This document shows, one piece after another, positions 17,394-26,870 of a stretch of DNA of 64,000 nt. The notes under the pieces are model-generated. The model did no database searches and had not been told where the DNA came from. It was given only the letters and a program-made list of their open reading frames with translations. The DNA is from Indioceanicola profundi (GTDB lineage: Bacteria; Pseudomonadota; Alphaproteobacteria; Azospirillales; Azospirillaceae), in the NCBI RefSeq assembly GCF_003568845.1, contig NZ_CP030126.1, positions 3,376,600 to 3,440,599 on the forward strand, given 5' to 3'. Within the stretch, counting starts at the first letter, position 1; every line of letters begins with the position of its first letter. The translations under genes and the position numbers were made by a program.

Positions 17394-19115
17394 ATGCCAA
17401 GCCCATCCCGCCCCGGCCGAACGCATAAGCGCTTCACCGCCGGCGGCGGCTGGCTGTATGGCAGCGCGCTCTACCGCCTGACGGCGCTGGCCGGGCGCGG
17501 CCCGTCCGGCCTGTCCGCCGCCCCGCCCGATCCCTGGCCGGGCGATGCCGCGCATGGGCAGGAGCTGCTGAACAACGTCTTCCGCTTCGCCGGCCAGACG
17601 CTGAGCGCGGAGCTGCCGCCCTGGCTGGACGATGCAGCCGGTCCGGCTTGGCTGGCGCGGATGCACGGCTTCGACTGGCTGCGCGACCTGCGCGCCGTGG
17701 GCGGGGACGCGGCCCGGCGGCAGGCGCGGCTGCTGGTGGATCACTGGGTGGAGACGCAGGGCCGCTGGAACCCGGTGGCCTGGGCTCCCGATATCATGGG
17801 CGGCCGGCTCTGCGCCTGGATCGGGCAGCATGATTTCTTCCTGGCCAGCGCCGACGATCATCTCCGCGCCCGCGTCTTCGACAGCATGGCGCAGCAGATG
17901 CGCCATCTGCAGCGCACCGTGCCGGGCAAGCTGCGCGGCGATGCCCTGTTGCTGGCCATCAAGGGGCTGGCCTATGGCGGTCTCTGCCTGCCGGGGTTCG
18001 AGGCGGCGGCCCAGGCCGCGCGCGACCTGCTGGTGCGGGAGCTGCCGCGCCAGATTCTGCCCGATGGCGGGCATGTGGAACGCTCGCCCGCCGTGCAGCT
18101 CCACACGCTGCGCCACCTGATCGATCTGCGCACCTGCTTCCGCACCGCGCGGGCGGAGGTGCCGGAGGCGTTGCAGCACGCCATTGATCGGATGACGCCG
18201 ACCTTGCGCTTCTTCCGCCACGGGGACGGGGGGCTGGCCCTGTTCAACGGCACGGCGGAGCAGGAAGCGGTGCTGATCGACACCGTGCTGGGTCAGGCGG
18301 ACGCCCGCGGCCGGCCGCTGAAGTCGCTGCCCCATATCGGGTTCGAGCGGATGAATGCCGGCCGCGCCTGCCTGCTGATGGATACGGGCGCGCCGCCGCC
18401 GCCGGGCCTGGACGCCGTCGCCCATGCCGGCACGCTGAGCTTCGAGCTGTCAGTGGGGCGGGAGCGGCTGATCGTCAATTGCGGGGCGCATCCGTCCGAG
18501 TTCGGTCCCTGGCGCGCCGCCCTGGCCGCCACCGCGGCCCATTCCACCGTGACGGTGGCGGATACCAACTCCTCCTCCGTCATGGATGAGGGCGGGCTGG
18601 TCCGCCGGCCCCGCAAGGTGGAGGTCACCCGGCAGGACAGCGATGCCGGCTGCTTGGTGGAGGCCAGCCACGACGGCTACCGCGAGGCGCACGGCCTGAT
18701 CCACCGCCGCCGCCTGTTCCTGTTCGAGAACGGGGAGGATCTGCGGGGCGAGGACAGCCTGGAGGGTGTCGGCACGGCCGGCCAGGGCAAGGAATTCGCC
18801 GTCCGCTTCCACCTTCATCCAACTGTTCAAGCAAGCATTCTGAACGCTGGCGACGCTGCGCTGTTAAGGATGGCATCAGGGCAAGGCTGGCGCCTTCGTG
18901 TGGCCGGCGGTGTGCTGGAGTTGGCGGACAGCGTCTATCTGGGCAGCGGCCCGGAACCGCGCAAAAGCAGCCAGCTGGTCATCCGGGGCCTGACGGGGTC
19001 CGGCGCGACTACGGTCAAGTGGGCATTGCGCCGGGAGAAGCCGGCGGCGCCCCGCGCGACCGCCCGGACCACCGACGACGACGCGGACGGCTCCACGCCG
19101 GACCTGGCCACCTGA
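17394..19115 (+). CDS. Heparinase II/III family protein
   Basis: A 573-residue protein with an N-terminal alpha-toroid (WLARMHGFDWLRDLRAVGGD, WVETQGRWNPVAWAPDIMGG) and a C-terminal beta-sandwich heparinase II/III domain that starts near residue 330 (GTLSFELSVGRERLIVNCGA). Family members are polysaccharide lyases. In alphaproteobacteria this paralogue is always encoded by purH and rpe, and its real substrate is not established. No signal peptide is visible, which is odd for a lyase of extracellular polysaccharide and suggests an intracellular or uncleaved location. It lies 9 bp after rpe. Confidence 0.9.
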   Translation: MPSPSRPGRTHKRFTAGGGWLYGSALYRLTALAGRGPSGLSAAPPDPWPGDAAHGQELLNNVFRFAGQTLSAELPPWLDDAAGPAWLARMHGFDWLRDLRAVGGDAARRQARLLVDHWVETQGRWNPVAWAPDIMGGRLCAWIGQHDFFLASADDHLRARVFDSMAQQMRHLQRTVPGKLRGDALLLAIKGLAYGGLCLPGFEAAAQAARDLLVRELPRQILPDGGHVERSPAVQLHTLRHLIDLRTCFRTARAEVPEALQHAIDRMTPTLRFFRHGDGGLALFNGTAEQEAVLIDTVLGQADARGRPLKSLPHIGFERMNAGRACLLMDTGAPPPPGLDAVAHAGTLSFELSVGRERLIVNCGAHPSEFGPWRAALAATAAHSTVTVADTNSSSVMDEGGLVRRPRKVEVTRQDSDAGCLVEASHDGYREAHGLIHRRRLFLFENGEDLRGEDSLEGVGTAGQGKEFAVRFHLHPTVQASILNAGDAALLRMASGQGWRLRVAGGVLELADSVYLGSGPEPRKSSQLVIRGLTGSGATTVKWALRREKPAAPRATARTTDDDADGSTPDLAT

Positions 19116-19136
19116 CACAAGGGCGAGCCTCCGGAC

Positions 19137-19343
19137 ATGGAAAACAACGATTTCACCGATCTCTTCTATCTGATCGCCGTTGTCGGCGGCACCATTCTGC
19201 TGGGCGCCATCCTGCTCTACGCGATGATCCGCAATCGCCGTCGGCGCCCCATGCAGACCCCCGGCGAGCTGCGGGAAGGCCATCCCCAGCCCCGGCAGGC
19301 GGACAATGTCCGCAACGTTCCTCCCACGCATCAGAGACACTGA
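19137..19343 (+). CDS. Small single-pass membrane protein
   Basis: A 68-residue protein with one membrane segment at about residues 10-31 (FYLIAVVGGTILLGAILLYA) followed by a basic stretch RNRRRRP and a polar tail. Positive residues after the segment suggest an N-out, C-in topology. It is tightly placed between the heparinase-family gene and purH (3 bp before the purH start), so expression is probably coupled to purine synthesis. Function unknown. Confidence 0.75.
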   Translation: MENNDFTDLFYLIAVVGGTILLGAILLYAMIRNRRRRPMQTPGELREGHPQPRQADNVRNVPPTHQRH

Positions 19344-19346
19344 CCC

Positions 19347-20933
19347 ATGGCTTCCCCCGATCTCGTCCCCATCCGCCGCGCCCTGATCTCCGTCTCCGAC
19401 AAGACGGGGCTGGTGGATCTCGGCAAGGCGCTGGCCGCCCGCAAGGTGGAGATCCTGTCCACCGGCGGATCGGCCAAGACCCTGCTGGAGGCCGGCGTGC
19501 CGGTCGTCGAGGTCGGGAGCCACACCGGCTTTCCGGAGATGATGGACGGCCGGGTCAAGACCCTGCACCCCAAAATCCATGGCGGCATCCTGGCCCGCCG
19601 GGATGAGCCCGGCCATGTGCAGGCCATGGAGCAGCACGACATCCCCGGCATCGATCTGGTGGTGGTCAACCTCTACCCGTTCGAGGCCACGGTCGCGAAG
19701 GGCGCCGATTTCGAGACCTGCATCGAGAATATCGACATCGGCGGCCCGTCCCTGATCCGCGGATCGGCCAAGAACCACGACTTCGTCGCCATCGTGACGG
19801 AGCCGGGCGACTATGCCGAGCTGCTGTCCCAGTTGGAAGCCAATGACGGGCGGACGGGGCTGGAGTTCCGCCGCCGGTTGGCGGCCAAGGCCTATGCCCG
19901 CACCGCCGCCTACGACGCCGCCATCGGCCAGTGGTTCGCGGGCCAGGTCGGGCAGGAGTATCCGCAGCGCTTCGCCATCGCCGGCGAGCTGCGCCAGACC
20001 CTGCGCTATGGCGAGAACCCGCACCAGTCCGCCGCCTTCTACGTGACGGGGGAGAAGCGGCCCGGCATCGCCACGGCGACCCAGTTGCAGGGCAAGGAGC
20101 TGTCCTACAACAACCTCAACGACACGGACGCCGCCTTCGAGCTGGTGGCCGAGTTCGAGAAGCCCGCCATCGCCATCATCAAGCACGCCAATCCCTGCGG
20201 CGTGGCCGAGGGGGAAAGCATCCACGAGGCCTATCTGCGCGCACTGGCCTGCGATCCGGTTTCGGCCTTCGGCGGCATCATCGCCACCAACCGCACGCTC
20301 GACGCCGTCACGGCGGAGGAGATCGCGAAGCTGTTCGCCGAGGTGGTGATCGCCCCCGACGCGGATGAGCAGGCCCGCAAGTTGCTGGCGTCCAAGAAGA
20401 ATCTCCGCGTGCTGCTGACCGGCGCCATGCCGGACCCGGCGGCCAAGGGGCTGTACCACAAGTCGGTTTCCGGCGGCTTCCTGCTGCAGGGCCGCGATTC
20501 CGGCCGGGTCGCGCTGGACGGGCTGAAGGTGGTGACGGAGCGTGCGCCCGGCGAGGCGGAGCTGCGCGACCTGCTCTTCGCGTTCCGCGTCGCCAAGCAT
20601 GTGAAGTCCAACGCCATCGTCTACGCCAAGGGCGGGGCCACGGTGGGCATCGGCGCCGGGCAGATGAGCCGGGTGGACAGCTCCCGCATCGCCGCCTGGA
20701 AGAGCCGTGACGCCGCCCAGGCCGCCGGTCAGGCGGAGCCGGGCACCAAGGGCAGCGTGGTCGCCTCCGACGCCTTCTTCCCCTTCGCCGACGGGCTGAT
20801 CGCCGCGGCGGAGGCCGGGGTCACCGCTGTGATCCAGCCCGGCGGCTCCATGCGCGACCAGGAGGTGATCGACGCTGCCAATGAGCGCGGCCTCGCCATG
20901 GTCTTCACCGGCATGCGCCACTTCCGGCATTGA
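19347..20933 (+). CDS. purH: Bifunctional AICAR transformylase / IMP cyclohydrolase
   Basis: A 528-residue PurH, catalysing the last two steps of IMP synthesis. The N-terminal IMP cyclohydrolase (MGS-like) domain shows [33 protein letters not shown] and [19 protein letters not shown]. The C-terminal AICAR transformylase has the catalytic Lys-His in [14 protein letters not shown] and the [14 protein letters not shown] block. The end [20 protein letters not shown] is the usual C-terminal signature. It closes the rpe operon-like run. A weak hairpin (CCTCTCC / GGAGAGG, 20944-20964) follows without a T run. Confidence 0.97.
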   Translation: MASPDLVPIRRALISVSDKTGLVDLGKALAARKVEILSTGGSAKTLLEAGVPVVEVGSHTGFPEMMDGRVKTLHPKIHGGILARRDEPGHVQAMEQHDIPGIDLVVVNLYPFEATVAKGADFETCIENIDIGGPSLIRGSAKNHDFVAIVTEPGDYAELLSQLEANDGRTGLEFRRRLAAKAYARTAAYDAAIGQWFAGQVGQEYPQRFAIAGELRQTLRYGENPHQSAAFYVTGEKRPGIATATQLQGKELSYNNLNDTDAAFELVAEFEKPAIAIIKHANPCGVAEGESIHEAYLRALACDPVSAFGGIIATNRTLDAVTAEEIAKLFAEVVIAPDADEQARKLLASKKNLRVLLTGAMPDPAAKGLYHKSVSGGFLLQGRDSGRVALDGLKVVTERAPGEAELRDLLFAFRVAKHVKSNAIVYAKGGATVGIGAGQMSRVDSSRIAAWKSRDAAQAAGQAEPGTKGSVVASDAFFPFADGLIAAAEAGVTAVIQPGGSMRDQEVIDAANERGLAMVFTGMRHFRH

Positions 20934-21000
20934 TGCCAAGCCGCCTCTCCTTGCCGGGGAGAGGGGAATCGGGCGTAGCCTCCAGGCGCTCAGCCCAGGC

Positions 21001-23007
21001 TTACGCAGCCTGCGAGGCGGTCAGCTCCTCCACCACGCCGATGATGATGGCGCGGGTGCCGGGGTTGGCCGCCTCGAAGGCCACGCGGCCGCCGACCTGG
21101 GCGGCAAGGCCCTGGGCAATGCGCATGCCAAGCCCCTTGGTCTGGGACGGGTCGAAACCCGGCGGCAGGCCGGGGCCGTAATCCCGTACCTCCAGCCGGA
21201 AATGGGCCTCGCTGCGGCGGAACGTGATCTCCACCCGCATTTCCCCGCGCTCGGCCCGGCCATGCTTCAGCGCGTTGGTCACCAGCTCGTTGGTCAGCAG
21301 CGCCAACGGCGGGGCGCGGTCGGTCAGCACCGTGGTGTCGTCGGCATCGACGACCAGATTCTGCGCCGGCAAGCCGAGCTGCCGGGCAAGATGGCCGCAC
21401 AGCTCCCGCAGGAACACCCCGACCTCCACCTTCTGGACATCGTCGCTACGATAGAGCCGCTCATGCACGGCGGCGATGGCGCGCACACGCCCCACGGCCT
21501 CCTCCATCCGCCGCCGCACCGCCGGATCGGCGGCCGAGAGCGCATCCAGGCTGAGCATGCCGGAGACGAGCTGGAGGGAGTTCTTGACCCGGTGGTTGAC
21601 TTCCTTGATCAGCAGCTCCTTCTGCTCCAGCAGACGGTCGCGCTCCGCCAGGGCCGCGCGTAGACCTTCCTGCACCTGGCGCCGCTCGGTCACATCGCTG
21701 CACTGGATGGCGACGCCGTCGCCGAACCTGATGGCGGAGTTGCGGAACCAGCCGGGAATGCCGTCGCCGCTGAAGCTCACCTCGATATCGTGCGGCTCCC
21801 CTGTCTCCACCACCTGGGCATAGCGCTCCAGCAGGCCGCCCGGCCCGGCCGCGGTAGCGGGAAGCTGTTCCAGCAGCCGCCGGCCTTTCAGCCCCGTCTC
21901 CTCCGCTCCGAATATCCGGAGAGCAACGGGATTGGCATAATCCCAGACGAAATCCACGATGCGCCCGTCCCGCCCGCGCACGGCCGTCAGTAGGGCGAAG
22001 CTGTCCAGGGAAAGCTGCTGCACGGTCTGGAACCTGTCCGCCAGCACCTCCAGCTCAAGCCGGCGCAGCTTGTAGACGCCCAGGATCACGGCGATCAGCA
22101 CTGCAATCGATGCCGCGGCGACCCAGGCGTTCCGCACCATCGCCTCCCGCCAGGGGGCCAGCACCGTGCTTTCCGGTAGGGCGAAGATCACGGATACCGG
22201 GAATCCGGAAACGCGCCGCCAGCCATAGAGCTTCAAGACGCCCTCCAGTTCGGACCGGGCCCAATAGAGGCCACGGTCGGCTCCGGAGGCGACAGCCGCC
22301 ACAACGGGATTCTGCTGCGTCAGGACAGGGGGCGCGCCGCCCAGGCTCGGGTAGCGGACGATCATGTGGCCGTCGTCACGGACCAGGCCCACGATGAAAC
22401 CCGCCTCGTCGCTGACGCGGGAATAGAAATCCTCGAGATATTTCGGCGCGACGGATACGACCAGGACGCCGTCGAATCCTTCTCCGCCGGGCGACGTGCG
22501 GCGGACGGCGACATTGAAGCGGAACCGGCTGGTGACGCGGCCGGGGTAGGCCCGGCTGATATAGGGGCCGACGCCGCTCTCGCGCAGGGCCTGCCAGTAG
22601 TCGCGGTCGACAATGCTGAAGGGGGCCAGGGGGAAGGAGTGGCTGCCGGCCCGTACCGTTCCGTCGGCATCGCTCAGCCAGATGGCGTCGGCCTGGTCCA
22701 GCGCGTCCGCGGTGCGGACCAGCTCCCCGTGCAGCGCCTGGGAGGCGGCGATCTCCTCCCAACTCATGCCGCGGATCAGCGCATCCACCTGCCAGAGAAC
22801 AAGCTGTTGCGTCTCGAACAGCTTCGCCGCATGCTCATGCAGGATATCGATCTTCTGCGCCACGTTCCGTTCGGCCGCGCGCAAAGCCTCCTGCCGGCTG
22901 AGGAAGCCGGCAATGGCAAGGACGGCCAACGGAAACAGGATGGCCGCTGCGATGAGCCACCGGAAGGTGGTGGACCCAGGCAGTCGGGCCAGCAGACGGG
23001 TGCGCAT
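21001..23007 (-). CDS. Membrane sensor histidine kinase (Cache + PAS + HisKA_2)
   Basis: A 668-residue kinase. A first membrane segment at about residues 18-34 and a second at about 295-312 flank a periplasmic Cache-like sensor domain (DADGTVRAGSHSFPLAP, VDRDYWQALRESGVGPYISR). A PAS domain follows (DSFALLTAVRGRDGRIVDFV). The dimerisation/phospho-acceptor region is of HisKA_2 type, with the His in EVNHRVKNSLQLVSGML at about residue 471, then HATPase_c with TNELVTNALKHG and DYGPGLPPGFD. HisKA_2 kinases often signal in the general stress or light response. No response regulator is adjacent, so the partner is elsewhere. The ligand is unknown. Confidence 0.9.
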   Translation of the reverse strand: MRTRLLARLPGSTTFRWLIAAAILFPLAVLAIAGFLSRQEALRAAERNVAQKIDILHEHAAKLFETQQLVLWQVDALIRGMSWEEIAASQALHGELVRTADALDQADAIWLSDADGTVRAGSHSFPLAPFSIVDRDYWQALRESGVGPYISRAYPGRVTSRFRFNVAVRRTSPGGEGFDGVLVVSVAPKYLEDFYSRVSDEAGFIVGLVRDDGHMIVRYPSLGGAPPVLTQQNPVVAAVASGADRGLYWARSELEGVLKLYGWRRVSGFPVSVIFALPESTVLAPWREAMVRNAWVAAASIAVLIAVILGVYKLRRLELEVLADRFQTVQQLSLDSFALLTAVRGRDGRIVDFVWDYANPVALRIFGAEETGLKGRRLLEQLPATAAGPGGLLERYAQVVETGEPHDIEVSFSGDGIPGWFRNSAIRFGDGVAIQCSDVTERRQVQEGLRAALAERDRLLEQKELLIKEVNHRVKNSLQLVSGMLSLDALSAADPAVRRRMEEAVGRVRAIAAVHERLYRSDDVQKVEVGVFLRELCGHLARQLGLPAQNLVVDADDTTVLTDRAPPLALLTNELVTNALKHGRAERGEMRVEITFRRSEAHFRLEVRDYGPGLPPGFDPSQTKGLGMRIAQGLAAQVGGRVAFEAANPGTRAIIIGVVEELTASQAA

Positions 23008-23160
23008 AGCAGACTGGCCCCGACCGGATGTAGCAGCAGGCTATTAGACCGATCAGGCAATATCTCCGCCACAAGGCATTGGAGATATGCCGAACGGCAT
23101 AGGCGGCTGGTGATGGGCCAAGCGGCGCGGCCCTGCGCGCATTCCATGCGTCGCGGCGGC

Positions 23161-23188
23161 TTGACTCATATCGCAGCCTCGGTTAGAA
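23161..23188 (+). promoter_or_regulatory. Candidate promoter of rpmB
   Basis: TTGACT (23161-23166) and TTAGAA (23183-23188) are spaced by 16 bp, a good sigma-70-type match about 115 bp upstream of the rpmB start. It lies in the 295-bp gap between the kinase (-) and rpmB (+), where no gene is seen. Confidence 0.55.
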
Positions 23189-23302
23189 AGCGCGCCTTCG
23201 CCGGGCGCATCTGTGTCCGGCGTTACGATTTTCGTGTGTCCGTGCGATCTTTGCCGCCCCGCCAGTGTGGGCGGATTTCGCCGCAAAGCATAGGGTGTTC
23301 CG

Positions 23303-23608
23303 ATGTCCCGCAAGTGCGCCGTGACCGGCAAGGGTGTGCAGTTCGGCAACAACGTCAGCCACGCCAACAACAAGACCCGCCGCCGGTGGGAGCCCAACCT
23401 GCAGGAAACCTCGCTGCTGTCCGACGCGCTGGGCCGCATGGTGCGCCTGCGCCTGTCCACCAACGGCATCCGCACGATCGAGCACAAGGGCGGTCTGGAC
23501 GCGGCGTTGCTGGACATCCGCGACGCCGACCTGACCCCGGCCGCGCTGAAGGTCAAGAAGCAGATCGCCAAGGCGATCGCGAAGAAGCAGGACGACGTTG
23601 CCGCCTGA
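23303..23608 (+). CDS. rpmB: 50S ribosomal protein L28
   Basis: A 101-residue L28, larger than the E. coli protein as usual in alphaproteobacteria. The opening [20 protein letters not shown] and the [12 protein letters not shown] block are typical, as is the Lys/Ala-rich end. It is alone rather than with rpmG, as in related genomes. A promoter candidate lies upstream and a strong hairpin (23661-23686) follows. Confidence 0.97.
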   Translation: MSRKCAVTGKGVQFGNNVSHANNKTRRRWEPNLQETSLLSDALGRMVRLRLSTNGIRTIEHKGGLDAALLDIRDADLTPAALKVKKQIAKAIAKKQDDVAA

Positions 23609-23660
23609 TACAGGCGCGTCCCAGCTTCGCTGACGCATCGATCCGCTTGACGGGCTGATC

Positions 23661-23686
23661 CGGCCCCGCGCTCACCCGCGGGGCCG
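23661..23686 (+). terminator. Hairpin after rpmB, likely terminator without T run
   Basis: A perfect 10-bp stem (CGGCCCCGCG / CGCGGGGCCG) with a 6-base loop starts 53 bp past rpmB and ends 40 bp before the transporter start. No T tract follows, so it may only attenuate. Confidence 0.5.
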
Positions 23687-23726
23687 CATGCGTTTGCGCG
23701 TCCGCGCCCCAGCCCGAGCCGGTTCC

Positions 23727-24515
23727 ATGTCGCTCTCTCCCGCAGCCCTGATCCAGCTCCTGAACGGCATCCCGCCGGAGTTTTTGCTCCTAGGTCAGGC
23801 CCTGCTGTGCTTCGGCGCCATCCTCCTGATGGGCCGCCTGTTCGGGGCCGCGGGCCTGTATCTCTACATCGCCGTGGCCGTGATCGGCGCGAATGTGGAG
23901 GTGCTGAAGCCTGTCCAGTTCGGCTTCTACGACCATCCGGTCGCCATGGGCACGGTGCTGTTCGGCTCGACATATCTCGCCACCGACATACTGACCGAGC
24001 ATTTCGGGCGGGAAGCGGCGCGCACCTCGGTGTTCCTGGGCTTCGCGGCCTACCTGCTGTTCACGGTCTTCATGATCGTGACGCTGGGCTTCTCGCCCAT
24101 GACTCCGGCGCAGGCTGGGGCGGAGATGGAATGGGCGCTGCCGATGCAGGACCATATCGCCGCCCTGTTCACCCCGGCCCCGGCCCTGTTCGCGGCCGGC
24201 ATGACAGCTTACCTGACCAGCCAGCTCTTCGACGTCTGGGTCTACCAGCGCATCCGGGCGGCAACGGGCGGGCGGTATCTGTGGCTGCGCAACACCGGCT
24301 CCACCGCGATTTCCAGTCTGGTGGACAACATCGTCTTCAGCGTGCTGGCCTGGGTGGTCTTCGCCCCGACCCCGGTGAGCTGGGAAGCGCTGGTCTTCAC
24401 CTACATCCTGGGCACCTATCTGATGCGCCTCGCCCTGGCCGTGCTGGACACGCCCTTCATGTACCTGTCCCGCCGGGCGCTGGGACGGCAGGTGGCGGGG
24501 ACGGCGGCGCTTTAA
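23727..24515 (+). CDS. Queuosine precursor transporter, YhhQ/VUT family
   Basis: A 262-residue inner-membrane protein with about six membrane segments and the VUT family pattern: GANVEVLKPVQF, GSTYLATDILTEHFGREAAR (the conserved D-x-x-x-E-x-x-G motif) and the C-terminal NTGSTAISSLVDNIVF. E. coli YhhQ imports queuosine precursors preQ0/preQ1. The tgt gene follows after 109 bp on the same strand, which supports a role in queuosine salvage. The start at 23727 removes a basic N-terminal extension that looks non-coding. One alternative is a vitamin transporter, but the neighbour argues against it. Confidence 0.88.
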   Translation: MSLSPAALIQLLNGIPPEFLLLGQALLCFGAILLMGRLFGAAGLYLYIAVAVIGANVEVLKPVQFGFYDHPVAMGTVLFGSTYLATDILTEHFGREAARTSVFLGFAAYLLFTVFMIVTLGFSPMTPAQAGAEMEWALPMQDHIAALFTPAPALFAAGMTAYLTSQLFDVWVYQRIRAATGGRYLWLRNTGSTAISSLVDNIVFSVLAWVVFAPTPVSWEALVFTYILGTYLMRLALAVLDTPFMYLSRRALGRQVAGTAAL

Positions 24516-24624
24516 GCAGGGGACGGGCCAAGCCCCGTCCTGTATGGTCCCGCACCGGCATCCTCCCTCCCCAAGGCGTCGCAATCCGCACCGAGCGACC
24601 TACGCATCTGGCAAGACCGATAAG

Positions 24625-25824
24625 ATGACCTCCTATCCCGGCTTTTCCTTCGACATCACCCACCGCGATCCCGAGAGCCGCGCCCGCACGGGCCGGCTGG
24701 AGACGCCGCACGGGACCATCGAGACGCCCAACTTCATCTTCTGCGGCACCAAGGCCAGCGTGAAGGGTGTGACGCCGGAGCAGCTCCGGGCGGAGCAGAC
24801 GGACATCATCCTGTCCAACACCTACCATCTGATGATCCAGCCCGGTGCGGACACGGTCGCCGCAATGGGCGGGCTGCACAAATTCATGGGCTGGGACGGG
24901 CCGATGCTGACCGACAGCGGCGGCTACCAGATCTTCGCCATGGGCCATGGCAGCGTGGCGGACGAGGTGAAGGGCCGCCGCAGCACCGCCCGCGAGAAGA
25001 CCCTGCTGAAGATCACCGAGGAGGGGGCGACCTTCCGCAGCTACACGAACGGCGAGAAGCTGTTCCTGACGCCGGAGCGGTCCATCGACATCCAGCGCAA
25101 GCTGGGCGCCGACCTGATCGTGCAGTTGGACGAGTGCACGCCTTTCCATGTGGACCGCGACTACACCGCCCGCTCCATGCGGATGAGCCATCGCTGGGGC
25201 GACCGCAGCCTGGCGGAGTTCGAGCGCGGCGGGGGGATCAGCGCCAACGGCATGCCCCAGGCCATGTACGGCATCATCCAGGGCGGCATCTATCCGGACC
25301 TGCGCAAGGAAAGCGCTGAGTACACCGCCAGCCGGCCCTTCTTCGCCACTGCCGTGGGCGGAAGCCTGGGCGCGCACAAGGACCAGATGGTGGAGGTGGT
25401 GGCCATGGCGATGCCGCATGTCCATCCCGACCGGCCGGTCCATCTGCTGGGCATCGGCGGCATCGTCGACATCTTCGAGGGCGTGAAGCTCGGCATCGAT
25501 ACTTTCGACTGCGTCAGCCCCACCCGCATCGCCCGCCATGGCTGGGCCCTGATGCCCGGCGCGAAGGGGGAGCGGCTGAACCTCCGCAATGCCCGGTTCC
25601 GCGAGGACCCGGCCCCTATCGATGAAAGCTGCGGCTGCCACGCCTGCCGCACCTACAGCCGCGCCTATATCCACCATCTGCTGAAGGCAGGGGAGCTGCT
25701 GGCCATGTCGCTGGTCAGCCTGCACAACATCCACACCATGAACCGCCTGATGCGGGACGTGCGCGAGGCGATCCGCACCAATACGCTGGAGGAGGCGAGG
25801 CGGCGCTGGGTGTGGCAGGGGTGA
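24625..25824 (+). CDS. tgt: Queuine tRNA-ribosyltransferase
   Basis: A 399-residue TIM-barrel enzyme that exchanges guanine-34 of GUN-anticodon tRNAs for preQ1. Visible signatures: TDSGGYQIF with the general acid/base Asp, VQLDECTPF, GGSLGAHKDQ and the nucleophile Asp in GIDTFDCVSPTRIARHG. The zinc site is Cys-x-Cys-x-x-Cys with a later His (CGCHACRTYSRAYIHHL, about residues 334-350). The start is ATG at 24625; an in-frame ATG at 24544 would add a non-homologous basic stretch. It pairs with the upstream YhhQ-like transporter. Confidence 0.97.
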   Translation: MTSYPGFSFDITHRDPESRARTGRLETPHGTIETPNFIFCGTKASVKGVTPEQLRAEQTDIILSNTYHLMIQPGADTVAAMGGLHKFMGWDGPMLTDSGGYQIFAMGHGSVADEVKGRRSTAREKTLLKITEEGATFRSYTNGEKLFLTPERSIDIQRKLGADLIVQLDECTPFHVDRDYTARSMRMSHRWGDRSLAEFERGGGISANGMPQAMYGIIQGGIYPDLRKESAEYTASRPFFATAVGGSLGAHKDQMVEVVAMAMPHVHPDRPVHLLGIGGIVDIFEGVKLGIDTFDCVSPTRIARHGWALMPGAKGERLNLRNARFREDPAPIDESCGCHACRTYSRAYIHHLLKAGELLAMSLVSLHNIHTMNRLMRDVREAIRTNTLEEARRRWVWQG

Positions 25825-25928
25825 CGCACCTCCGCAGCCGGAGCGGTGCATCGCTCCGATAGAGTATGAATTAACCCAAAATCGCGCTAAACTGGATGGG
25901 TCAGCATTCGACAAGGACCTGATCCGTC

Positions 25929-26837
25929 ATGTCCAGCCCCGTCCCGCACAGCAGTTCCAGCACGGCCGCCAGCCTGGGCCCCGTGGTGGATGAACATCTG
26001 CGCTGGTTGACCCGCTGGCACCGGGCGGTGTTCTTCCATGCGGAGTCCGGCCTGCCGGGCGTGGAGGCGGTGACGCCGCCCACGGCCTTCCTGGATTGGG
26101 TCCGCCGCATCCGCGACACCGAGTTGACGGAGCAGCCGGCGGTGGACCGGCTGGTCCATCTGCACGAACAGCTTCACCGCATGGCCCGGCTGATGCTGGC
26201 CCGCACGATCGAGGGCGACCGGCTGACCCTGCCGGCGTACGAGTCGGTGGTGGAGAAGTTCGAGGATTTCATCGCCCAGTGCCGCCGGTTCGAGAAGGCG
26301 TTCAGCATTGCCGGCAGCGGCATCGATCCCTTGACGGGCCTGCGCAACCGCACTGGCATGCATGAGGAGCTGGAGCGGGAACTGAACCGCTTCCGCCGCA
26401 TGGGCAGACCCTTCTGCGTGGCCCTGTGCGACCTGGACAAGTTCAAGTCGGTCAACGACACCTACGGGCATGAGGCCGGCGACCGGGTCCTGATGGCCGC
26501 CGCCGGGGCCATCAACCGCGGCATCCGCAGCTTCGACGAGGCTTTTCGGATGGGCGGCGAGGAAATCCTGATCCTGCTGAAGGACACGACCGCGCCGGAA
26601 GCGCTGTTCGTGCTGGAACGCCTGCGCGCCGACCTGGAGGCGCTGCCGGTGCAACTCGCCGACGGCGGCACCCTGCACGTCACCGCCAGCTTCGGCTTGG
26701 CCGAAGCAACCCTGCATACGCCGCTCGAAGAGCTGGTGGACCAGGCCGACCAGGCCCTCTACCGCGCCAAGCGCACCGGACGGAACCGGGTGGTCTGTCA
26801 TGGCGAGGCGGATCTGGTGGCAGCCGACGCCGGCTGA
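25929..26837 (+). CDS. Diguanylate cyclase with N-terminal CZB-like domain (DgcZ-like)
   Basis: A 302-residue soluble enzyme making cyclic di-GMP. The C-terminal GGDEF domain has the active-site GGEEI (about residues 206-210) and an inhibitory I-site R-S-F-D five residues before it, so product inhibition is expected. The N-terminal about 110 residues (EHLRWLTRWHRAVFFHAESG, VHLHEQLHRMARLML) resemble the chemoreceptor zinc-binding (CZB) domain found in E. coli DgcZ. The His ligands appear kept, but the expected Cys of the C-x-x-G-x-W motif is replaced (segment TAFLDWV). Zinc control may thus be altered. The gene stands alone. Confidence 0.85.
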   Translation: MSSPVPHSSSSTAASLGPVVDEHLRWLTRWHRAVFFHAESGLPGVEAVTPPTAFLDWVRRIRDTELTEQPAVDRLVHLHEQLHRMARLMLARTIEGDRLTLPAYESVVEKFEDFIAQCRRFEKAFSIAGSGIDPLTGLRNRTGMHEELERELNRFRRMGRPFCVALCDLDKFKSVNDTYGHEAGDRVLMAAAGAINRGIRSFDEAFRMGGEEILILLKDTTAPEALFVLERLRADLEALPVQLADGGTLHVTASFGLAEATLHTPLEELVDQADQALYRAKRTGRNRVVCHGEADLVAADAG

Positions 26838-26870
26838 GCAGGCCCCAGACAGCCTGGGCGGAAGAAGCCC

